This document shows, one piece after another, positions 22,515 to 28,815 of a DNA stretch of 32,207 nucleotides; position 1 is the first letter of the stretch, and each line of letters begins with the position of its first letter. The DNA is from Anaerolineales bacterium. Its GTDB lineage: Bacteria > Chloroflexota > Anaerolineae > Anaerolineales > Villigracilaceae. The notes beneath the pieces are model-generated. The model was given only the letters and a program-made list of their open reading frames with translations. It was not told where the DNA came from and ran no database searches. The stretch spans positions 1-32,207 of the forward strand of contig JAEURI010000032.1 in NCBI GenBank assembly GCA_016789225.1, given 5' to 3'. Both the position numbers and the translations under genes were made by a program.

Positions 22515-23762
22515 ATGAATGTACAGAAAGTATTCGAATCTTTGAGACGCATCCCGGCGGTGCTCCTTTCCATCTTACTTGTTCTACCGATCATCCTGCT
22601 CCCATTATCGACGTCTGTTCCCGCGTGGATATGGATCCCGCTCGGTATTTTGTATATAGCACTGGTCGTTTTGCAGTTTCGTATTATTCCGACATGGAAA
22701 GGCATCACCATTGGGCTTTCTGGCATGATCCTTGTTTCCATCCTCGCAATCGTCGCGTCACAGATCTTTGCCGTTACACCGCCCATCACGGATGGTAATG
22801 GCGAACCACTTCCCAATTCGATTGCCACACTCAAAAAGGTGACTTTGAACGGAAGCGAGCAATGGATCACCATTCGCGGGCAGGATGTGAACAATCCGAT
22901 TCTGTTGAATCTTGGCATGGGCGGTCCCGGCGGAGGTGGATTCGCAACTCGATCCCTTTTTGAGCCGTTGGAAAAAGATTTCGTAGTGGTAAGTTGGGAT
23001 GAACCCGGAACAGGCAAATCCTATAACGCGGTTCCCTTTTCCACGCTGAACAAACAACGTTTTGTCGAAGATGCCCATGCGCTGACTCTGTATCTGCGCG
23101 AACGATTCCATCAGGAAAAAATCTATGTCTATGGCGTTTCGTGGACAAGCATTCTGGGCGTTTGGCTGGTTCAGGAATACCCCGAACTATATTATGCCTA
23201 CATCGGCAACGGGCAGATGGTGGACATCATCAGGGACGATGTCATGGGCTATGAGTTGGCGCTCAGCTACTCGGTCGAACGAGGCGATACGAAAATGGTG
23301 GAAACTCTCCAGCGCAATGGCCCGCCTCCCTATACGGGTGAAGACATGTTGGATAAGTATGTCACCTATTTGGATGTGTTGAACGATTATATGCACTCTC
23401 CTCACTATACGGTCATTGTTCCGATCGTCCCTTTCATTGCGCCGGAATATGGGCTGGTAGACAAGATTAACCATACTCGCGGATTGATCCGATCTTTTGA
23501 AGTGGTGTATCCGCAATTGCAGGATGTCGATTTCATAACACAAGCCGCAACGCTGGATGTGCCCGTCTACATTTTTGCGGGACGTAATGACGTGAATGCA
23601 ATGTCATCCTTAGTGGAAGAATATTTCAATGTTCTCGAAGCGCCACATAAGGAATTGATCTGGCTGAATGGTGGACATGGACTGGATGGAAGTAATCTCG
23701 GGCAGTTCGTGGACGTGATGGTTAACAAGGTGCTGGCAGAGACTTATGCTGAAGCGAAGTAG
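22515..23762 (+). CDS. Membrane-anchored alpha/beta hydrolase
   Basis: The 415-residue protein opens with three membrane segments (about 13-33, 37-56 and 62-85). An alpha/beta hydrolase of the proline-iminopeptidase type (S33) follows: MGGPGGGG oxyanion loop (135-142), WDEPGTGKS (161-169), nucleophile elbow YGVSWTS with S209, D359 (AGRND) and H388 (NGGHG). The canonical GxSxG reads GVSWT, as in S33 relatives with bulky residues. The catalytic domain is attached to the membrane and may act on peptides, esters or lipids; the substrate is not readable. It is the first gene of a four-gene run (next start 6 nt later) with the SD AAGGAG. Confidence 0.85.
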   Translation: MNVQKVFESLRRIPAVLLSILLVLPIILLPLSTSVPAWIWIPLGILYIALVVLQFRIIPTWKGITIGLSGMILVSILAIVASQIFAVTPPITDGNGEPLPNSIATLKKVTLNGSEQWITIRGQDVNNPILLNLGMGGPGGGGFATRSLFEPLEKDFVVVSWDEPGTGKSYNAVPFSTLNKQRFVEDAHALTLYLRERFHQEKIYVYGVSWTSILGVWLVQEYPELYYAYIGNGQMVDIIRDDVMGYELALSYSVERGDTKMVETLQRNGPPPYTGEDMLDKYVTYLDVLNDYMHSPHYTVIVPIVPFIAPEYGLVDKINHTRGLIRSFEVVYPQLQDVDFITQAATLDVPVYIFAGRNDVNAMSSLVEEYFNVLEAPHKELIWLNGGHGLDGSNLGQFVDVMVNKVLAETYAEAK

Positions 23763-23768
23763 AAAACC

Positions 23769-24326
23769 ATGAAGATAATTCTTAACCGGTTATATGTTTA
23801 CGCTATATTAGCATTGATTGCTGTTCTACAGAACACATTACATGAATCCATGCATTATCTGACTGCGCGAATGTTTGGCGAAGAGATACTGGAGTTCCGC
23901 CTGCTGACAAACGGCTGGTTGACCAGTCAGGTGATCTACACCACCCCGATGGAACAACGAACTGGCTATTACTGGCTCTTGATCGCCTGGTTGCCGGTCA
24001 TCGTAACAACTCTTATTGGGTTTGTGGTTTACGCCAATCGCTCCCGTTTAATCACCCGTTGGGCGCCGCTCAACCTGGGCATTTGGTATGTAGGTGCATT
24101 GTTCATGACGATCGATCCCCTGTACTTTGGCGTTCTTTCCTGGTTCATGGAGCGCAGTGACGTGAACGCCGCTGAAATTCTCGGATGGTCCCCTGTGCCC
24201 TTCCAGGTCGTGGCATTGTTGGTGAGTATTTTCGCTGCCAAGCTTGTGTTTGGCTGGCGGCAGGAAGCCCAAGTAGATCTGCATCGTTACCGCATATCAA
24301 ATATGGAAACATATCCAAACAAATGA
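23769..24326 (+). CDS. Membrane protein with HExxH motif
   Basis: The 185-residue protein has about four hydrophobic segments. Residues H25-E-S-M-H29 form a zinc-protease-like HExxH directly inside or after the first one (LIAVLQNTLHESMHYL), followed by TARMFG. This resembles the M50/SREBP-site-2-like layout, where HExxH sits in a membrane helix. The second ligand motif of M50 (NxxPxxxxDG) is not obvious; M-T-I-D-P-L-Y-F-G near 113-121 is a candidate. It could be a reduced intramembrane metalloprotease or a non-catalytic relative. It starts 6 nt after the hydrolase gene with a weak SD, and the CPBP protease gene follows after 19 nt. Confidence 0.7.
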   Translation: MKIILNRLYVYAILALIAVLQNTLHESMHYLTARMFGEEILEFRLLTNGWLTSQVIYTTPMEQRTGYYWLLIAWLPVIVTTLIGFVVYANRSRLITRWAPLNLGIWYVGALFMTIDPLYFGVLSWFMERSDVNAAEILGWSPVPFQVVALLVSIFAAKLVFGWRQEAQVDLHRYRISNMETYPNK

Positions 24327-24345
24327 ATTACAAGGAGAGATCAAA

Positions 24346-25191
24346 ATGAACGAAAACCTGAAAACCACACGACCTGCATTGGCTTCCCCGTGGATCTACT
24401 TCGTCGCGACCTATATCTGGTCTGGGATCTTCGGCGGGCTGGCGATCCTGATGAAGCTTAGTATGGAAACCGCCGCAGGGCTTGTATTGGTCCTGCTCGC
24501 CGCCCTAGGACCAATGGTCATGGGTATTGCATTCACCTATATCACGCGCGACAAGGAAGGCAGGCAGGATTATTGGAAGCGCGTCATCAGTTTCAAGCGT
24601 ATTCCGGCAAAGTGGTACTTGATCATATTCATCTTTGTGCCGATCTTGAATGGTCTGGCGGCGCTATTGGATGTGATAACCGGTGGCACAGGCGCAACCT
24701 GGGGGGAAACTGCTCTTAATGCACTCACAAATCCAGCCTCAATTATCCTGTCCATCCTGTTTGCAACACTATTTCCCTTTATCGAAGAACTGGGCTGGCG
24801 CGGCTATCTGCTGGATCGCTTACAGGAGAAATACAGCGCTTTGGTATCCAGTCTGATCCTGGGAATCCTTTGGTCGCTGTGGCATTTGCCCACATTCTTC
24901 ATTCGGGATTCATATCAGGCGAGTCTCGGCATTGGCACGCCTGCATTCTGGTGGTTCTTCGCCGGGATCGTCCCCCTGACCTTTGTCTTCACCTGGATCT
25001 ACAACAACACAAACCGCAGTACGCTCGCAGTGATCTTGTTCCATGCCATGGTCAACTTCACGGGTGAATTGTTCACACTCTCTGAGCGTGCCGATACGTA
25101 TTCCATTCTACTTTGGTTTGTTGCAGCAATTGGTATCACGGTTATTTGGAGCGCAAAGGCAATTACGCAGCGGAAGCAGGCATATTCGTGA
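24346..25191 (+). CDS. CPBP family intramembrane metalloprotease (CAAX/Abi)
   Basis: The 281-residue, 7-8 TM protein carries all CPBP motifs: E147-E148-x3-R152 (EELGWRGYLLDRL), WSLWH with H180 (LWHLPTFF), and H233-A-M-V-N237. The family includes eukaryotic Rce1 CAAX protease, bacteriocin self-immunity proteins and other intramembrane proteases. It starts with a good SD (AAGGAGAG). Its stop overlaps the GTG start of the next gene (GTGA), so it is coupled to a membrane-anchored methyltransferase. Confidence 0.92.
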   Translation: MNENLKTTRPALASPWIYFVATYIWSGIFGGLAILMKLSMETAAGLVLVLLAALGPMVMGIAFTYITRDKEGRQDYWKRVISFKRIPAKWYLIIFIFVPILNGLAALLDVITGGTGATWGETALNALTNPASIILSILFATLFPFIEELGWRGYLLDRLQEKYSALVSSLILGILWSLWHLPTFFIRDSYQASLGIGTPAFWWFFAGIVPLTFVFTWIYNNTNRSTLAVILFHAMVNFTGELFTLSERADTYSILLWFVAAIGITVIWSAKAITQRKQAYS

Positions 25192-25805
25192 CCATCTTGT
25201 ACATCATTCTTGGATTGATCGCCATCCTGGTCATTGCCAGCCTGATCTGGCGTCGTGACGCACTCCCATGTCCATCATGGCTGGCTTGGATGGTGGAGAT
25301 GGATAACCCGTTCACCGAAGTCAACCGCGCCCGCGTCATTACTCGACTTTTGGGTCTGGTTCCCGGTATGCGAGTGCTGGATGCTGGCTGTGGGCCGGGG
25401 CGCCTGACTCTGCCTCTTGCAGAGGCTGTTGGTCCGCAGGGTGAAGTGACCGCGCTCGATATACAGGAAGAGATGCTGGCTCGCGTCAGCAAGAAAGTGG
25501 AGACAGCCGGTCTGCAAAATGTGAAATTCCTTCATGCAGGCTTGGGAGAAGGCAAACTTCCGCAAGCTTATTATGATCGCGCACTGCTTGTAACAGTTTT
25601 TGGCGAGATACCAGATCGGGAAAGTGCATTGAAGGAAATTTATAAATCACTAAAGCCCGGCGGTATTTTGTCGATCACCGAAGTCATCTTCGACCCGCAT
25701 TTCCATCGCCGCGAGACAGTACTAAAGGTTGCACAAGCGGCTGGCTTCAAAGAGAAAAACTTCTTCGGTAAAAAGCTGGCTTACACAATGCACCTGGAAA
25801 AATAA
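25188..25805 (+). CDS. Membrane-anchored class I methyltransferase
   Basis: The 205-residue product starts with one membrane helix (residues 2-20: TILYIILGLIAILVIASLI). A compact SAM methyltransferase follows, with motif I VLDAGCGPG (63-71), ALDIQEEML (strand 2), RALLVTVFGEIPD (motif IV region) and LKPGGILSITE. The GTG at 25188 is chosen because it overlaps the CPBP stop as GTGA and begins the TM helix; the upstream in-frame ATG (25113) would run inside the CPBP gene. The core is of the UbiE/Methyltransf_25 type, not the polytopic isoprenylcysteine methyltransferase family. Coupling to a CPBP protease suggests a common membrane-associated substrate. Repeat copy 3 follows directly. Confidence 0.85.
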   Translation: MTILYIILGLIAILVIASLIWRRDALPCPSWLAWMVEMDNPFTEVNRARVITRLLGLVPGMRVLDAGCGPGRLTLPLAEAVGPQGEVTALDIQEEMLARVSKKVETAGLQNVKFLHAGLGEGKLPQAYYDRALLVTVFGEIPDRESALKEIYKSLKPGGILSITEVIFDPHFHRRETVLKVAQAAGFKEKNFFGKKLAYTMHLEK

Positions 25806-25806
25806 C

Positions 25807-25857
25807 CATCCATTCGGATAGTGAAAACTCCTCTCGTGGCAGGGGAGTTTTTTGTTT
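25807..25857 (+). repeat. Double-hairpin terminator repeat, copy 3
   Basis: Hairpin 1 is weaker here: CATCC-ATTC-GGATA (25807-25820) with an outer C-A mismatch. Hairpin 2 is AAAACTCCTCT (25824-25834) with AGGGGAGTTTT (25841-25851) around the loop CGTGGC, then TTTGTTTC. It terminates the four-gene run; the loop differs from copies 1 and 2. Confidence 0.8.
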
Positions 25858-25868
25858 CTTTGTCCTAG

Positions 25869-26021
25869 GTTTTAACACAAGTTGCTACCATGGAAAATTG
25901 AGACTTGGTTGAGTGTCATTCTGCCACACCGTGCGCAGGCCCATGTCTCTATCGCCACATCGTCCCGATGTCCTCCAGGAGGGTAACACGATGGAAAGGT
26001 GGCAACTTGAGTTAGTTTTAA
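25869..26021. mobile_element. Possible small MITE-like element
   Basis: The 337-nt gap before the amidohydrolase has no gene; its middle looks like a short inverted-repeat element. TAACACAAGTTGCTACC (25873-25889) pairs with GGTGGCAACTTGAGTTA (25998-26014) at 15 of 17 positions. GTTTTAA occurs at both outer edges (25869-25875 and 26015-26021) like a target duplication, although it overlaps the left repeat by three bases. Inside lies a hairpin ACATCG-TCC-CGATGT. No coding capacity was seen. This is a weak call. Confidence 0.35.
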
Positions 26022-26027
26022 TACTAT

Positions 26028-26105
26028 TTGACATCCTCCCCCTTTTTTGCTAAACTATAAGTTGTCAGACAAATTAGTCTAGTCGCCTTGCCTGACTAGG
26101 CGACT
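26028..26105 (+). promoter_or_regulatory. Purine-cluster promoter with operator and leader hairpin
   Basis: TTGACA (26028-26033), a 17-nt spacer and TAAACT (26051-26056) form a good sigma-70 promoter. Over the predicted start lies TTGTCAGACAA (26062-26072), a perfect palindrome fitting TNGTNNNACNA, the FadR-type GntR operator form. Further on AGTCGCCT/AGGCGACT (26081-26088, 26098-26105) forms an 8-bp leader hairpin. Confidence 0.65.
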
Positions 26106-26142
26106 ATCAAACCCTCCAACAACTGGACCACCAGACTATCTC

Positions 26143-27522
26143 ATGACAACCCTCCTTATCAAAAACGTATATATTGTCACCATGGACGACCAGCAGCGGG
26201 AGATTCCTGACGGCGGTATCTTTGTGCGGCGCGGCTTCATTCAAGAGGTCGGGCCCATGAGCGAAATGCCAGCCGCTGCCGATGAAGTGCTTGATCTTAA
26301 AGGGCATGTCGTCCTGCCGGGCCTGGTCAACACGCACCATCATTTTTATCAAACCCTCACACGCGCCGTGCCTGCCGCGCAAGATGCCAACCTCTTCAAC
26401 TGGCTCAAGACTCTTTATCCTATTTGGGCGCGTATCCGGCCGGAGGATATTTTCACTTCGACTCAAACAGCTTTGGCGGAACTGGCCCTCTCGGGCTGTA
26501 CCACCGCCTCAGATCATCTCTATCTTTATCCGAACGGCTCCAAACTTGACGATGAGATTGCCGCTGCACTCGAAGTTGGGGTCAGGCTGCAAGCGTCCCG
26601 CGGCTCGATGAGCCTGGGCGAATCCAAAGGCGGGCTTCCCCCCGATAGTGTGGTGGATACTGAAGACAACATCCTGAAAGACTCCCAACGCCTGATCGAA
26701 GAATATCACGATGCCAAACCCGGAGCGATGACCCAAGTGGTGCTCGCACCTTGTTCGCCATTCAGCGTGACTTCTGACTTGATGAAGCAGTCCGCGAAAT
26801 TGGCGCGACAGTATGGTGTACATCTCCACACGCATTTAGCTGAGACCGAAGACGAAGAACAATTCTGTATGCAGATGTTCGGTCATCGTCCGGTTGGATA
26901 CATGCAGGAAGTGGATTGGGTGGGTGAGGATGTCTGGTTTGCGCATGCAGTCTGGGTCAACGATGAAGAGATCAAAGTCTTTGCCAAACATAACTGTGGC
27001 GTGGCGCATTGCCCCACCTCGAACATGCGACTGGCTTCAGGCATCGCTCCGGTCAAAGAATACCGGGCAGCAGGCGTGAACGTCGGCTTAGGCGTGGACG
27101 GTTCTGCCTCCAACGACGGCTCACATCTCCTTGCAGAAGTGCGAAATGCCATGCTCGTCTCACGAGTCAAAGAAGGACTGACGGGCTATTCCCTCTCGAA
27201 CGATCCCAACCGAAAATTGATGACAGCGAGAGAAGCCTTATACCTGGGAACCCGCGGCGGCGCGGCAGTGCTCGGACGAAACGACATCGGAAGTTTGGAA
27301 CCTGGCAAATGTGCCGACTTCTTTGCGATCGATTTAAACAAGCTCGGCTTTGCCGGTATGCATGACCCGGTTTCGGCGGTCGTGTTCGGTCAATCGGTCA
27401 ACGCGGATTACACCGTGGTCAACGGAAAGTTTGTTGTGAAGGAAGGTCAGCTTGCAACTGTGGATCAGGGCAAGTTGATCGAAAAACATAACCGGGCTGC
27501 CAAACGTTTGCTGGCAGGCTAA
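26143..27522 (+). CDS. 8-oxoguanine deaminase-like amidohydrolase (COG0402)
   Basis: The 459-residue metal-dependent amidohydrolase has H65-H-H67 (NTHHHF), H229/H231 and E234 (LHTHLAE), H268 (FAHAVWV) and D319 (GVDGSASND). The segment RGSMSLGESKGGLPPD (153-168) is typical, from memory, of 8-oxoguanine deaminases and the AtzB/TrzN relatives. It probably deaminates an oxidised or substituted purine in the cytoplasm; guanine deaminase or SsnA-like function is the alternative. It heads the purine run (adenine deaminase and YgeY-like follow). The ATG has no clear SD although the predicted leader is about 80 nt, so initiation may depend on leader structure. Confidence 0.85.
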   Translation: MTTLLIKNVYIVTMDDQQREIPDGGIFVRRGFIQEVGPMSEMPAAADEVLDLKGHVVLPGLVNTHHHFYQTLTRAVPAAQDANLFNWLKTLYPIWARIRPEDIFTSTQTALAELALSGCTTASDHLYLYPNGSKLDDEIAAALEVGVRLQASRGSMSLGESKGGLPPDSVVDTEDNILKDSQRLIEEYHDAKPGAMTQVVLAPCSPFSVTSDLMKQSAKLARQYGVHLHTHLAETEDEEQFCMQMFGHRPVGYMQEVDWVGEDVWFAHAVWVNDEEIKVFAKHNCGVAHCPTSNMRLASGIAPVKEYRAAGVNVGLGVDGSASNDGSHLLAEVRNAMLVSRVKEGLTGYSLSNDPNRKLMTAREALYLGTRGGAAVLGRNDIGSLEPGKCADFFAIDLNKLGFAGMHDPVSAVVFGQSVNADYTVVNGKFVVKEGQLATVDQGKLIEKHNRAAKRLLAG

Positions 27523-27528
27523 TCGGTG

Positions 27529-28089
27529 ATGCGCCAAACCCTGGTCATTTTTTCGGGGCTGCCCGGCACTGGCAAAACGACCCTCGCAAGAAAACTGGCA
27601 CGCGAGTTGAAAGTGCCGTATCTTTGCATCGACGATGTCGTTGGCGAGCTGCCATTGAATCCAACCGTGCAATTTTGGGACTCAAAAGTGGCAATCCTGC
27701 TTGGGTTGGCGGAACGACAGCTTGAACTGGGTCTGAGCGTGATCATTGACTCCGTGTTTATGAACACAGACCGCCATCATGCCCAGTCTCTGGCGCGCAC
27801 ATACCAAACCAACTTTCGCCCGATTCACACTTTTGTTTCGGAAGAAGGGGTTTGGCGCGAACGTGTCACCCGGCGTTATGAAGAGTCTGTGCATAACGCC
27901 GCTGACTGGACGCAAATTGAACGTCAACGCACCCATTTTTTGAAATGGGAAACAGACGCTGCGCTGTTTCTAGATGGTATGGTGTCTGTTGAGGAGAATT
28001 TCAAGAAAGCTTGGTCATTTATCAATGACACCGAAGCAGGTGTTCATCCACTTGATGAAATTCTCCTGGTTAAAGGCAGTTATCATTGA
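27529..28089 (+). CDS. P-loop kinase (AAA_33/zeta-like)
   Basis: The 186-residue protein starts with a Walker A loop (FSGLPGTGKTTLARKLA). A YLCIDDVVGE acidic motif, a LSVIIDSVFMN strand and an arginine-rich lid (VWRERVTRRYEES) follow. This is the AAA_33 layout used by small-molecule or RNA kinases, zeta toxins and chloramphenicol phosphotransferase-like enzymes. No antitoxin-like gene precedes it, so a toxin role is unlikely. In the purine run, a nucleoside or sugar kinase role is imaginable but unproven. The ATG at 27529 lies 6 nt after the amidohydrolase stop; a GTG one codon earlier is equally possible. Confidence 0.82.
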   Translation: MRQTLVIFSGLPGTGKTTLARKLARELKVPYLCIDDVVGELPLNPTVQFWDSKVAILLGLAERQLELGLSVIIDSVFMNTDRHHAQSLARTYQTNFRPIHTFVSEEGVWRERVTRRYEESVHNAADWTQIERQRTHFLKWETDAALFLDGMVSVEENFKKAWSFINDTEAGVHPLDEILLVKGSYH

Positions 28090-28122
28090 TCGAATGATAA
28101 GTATGGATGAAAAGGTGAAACA

Positions 28123-28473
28123 ATGGATGCAATAATTCAAGTGGTAACCGGCACGTTGATCTTTCTCTCAAATGGGATCCCCGGGTTGGTTGTGGCCGGG
28201 GTGGCGTTGATCCTGATGTTCCTGGCGCTCATCCGCAAGGAATCAAGCCTGATGGTCTTCGCTGCGTTGCTCACTCTTCCGGTCGCTTATGCGTTCGGGT
28301 CGTGGTTCGGGCTGCTTCTGGTTGTGCGGCTACTGCCTCTCTTTTCATTGATTTCCGCTCTTTTTATTAGCCGGGAAGATCAGGTGCTTGCATGGATATT
28401 TCCGCTCCCGCCGTTTGGCTTCCTTGTTTATCATATCTTCAATTTGGTGCTGAACGATTTTACGGGTGTGTAG
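28123..28473 (+). CDS. Small unknown membrane protein
   Basis: The 116-residue protein has three or four hydrophobic segments (about 15-37, 42-60, 62-80 and 88-108) with few charged residues (RKESS, SREDQ). I do not recognise the family. The SD AAAGGTG supports the ATG. It lies 33 nt after the kinase gene and 9 nt before a second small membrane protein. Both share the pattern of a short hydrophobic protein with an acidic/polar loop before the final segments (ISREDQVLAWIFPLPP; VKEEHPLWAWLLLVPA), so they may be distant duplicates working as a pair. Confidence 0.7.
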   Translation: MDAIIQVVTGTLIFLSNGIPGLVVAGVALILMFLALIRKESSLMVFAALLTLPVAYAFGSWFGLLLVVRLLPLFSLISALFISREDQVLAWIFPLPPFGFLVYHIFNLVLNDFTGV

Positions 28474-28482
28474 CAGTGAATC

Positions 28483-28794
28483 ATGGGCGCTCTGCTCGTG
28501 CCTATCCTCTTCTGGCTGTCCATTCCGCTCTCGCTGGTATTCTCGGTGATCGGGGTATGGAAACGTAATTTTTGGCTTGTCCTGCTTGGCGCGGTATTGT
28601 TTTTTCCGATATCCTATTACTTTAATGGTTCCCCCTCCTTATATGGTTTTGCGATCTTTCTGCCATTCTTTCAAGTCGCTTCTGCGGCGGCGGTGAAGGA
28701 AGAACATCCATTGTGGGCCTGGCTGTTGTTGGTGCCTGCATTTTTCACGGTTCTTTGGTTCATTGGAATTATCCTGTTCTATCAGATTTCTTGA
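28483..28794 (+). CDS. Small unknown membrane protein, likely paralogue
   Basis: The 103-residue protein has about four hydrophobic segments. The loop VKEEHPLWAWLLLVPAFF resembles SREDQVLAWIFPLPPFGF of the preceding gene, and both hold 'lpLFslisAlfi/FLPFFQVASAAA' just before that loop, which suggests duplication. The function is unknown. The SD is weak. Spacing (9 nt from the previous stop, 21 nt to adenine deaminase) puts it in the purine operon, where a pair of small membrane proteins could be transport-related, although no transporter signature is visible. Confidence 0.65.
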   Translation: MGALLVPILFWLSIPLSLVFSVIGVWKRNFWLVLLGAVLFFPISYYFNGSPSLYGFAIFLPFFQVASAAAVKEEHPLWAWLLLVPAFFTVLWFIGIILFYQIS

Positions 28795-28815
28795 TCTGCT
28801 TTCGATGGAGAATTT

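Noticed and set aside
25113..25187. Upstream ATG for the anchored methyltransferase
   Set aside because: It lies inside the CPBP gene; GTG 25188 overlaps the CPBP stop and starts exactly at the membrane helix.
20730..25805. Reading the cassette as a true CAAX prenyl-protein pathway
   Set aside because: No prenyltransferase or ICMT-type polytopic methyltransferase is present; only the CPBP motif supports the idea.
27529..28089. Zeta-toxin interpretation of the P-loop kinase
   Set aside because: No epsilon-like antitoxin gene is adjacent and the context is metabolic.
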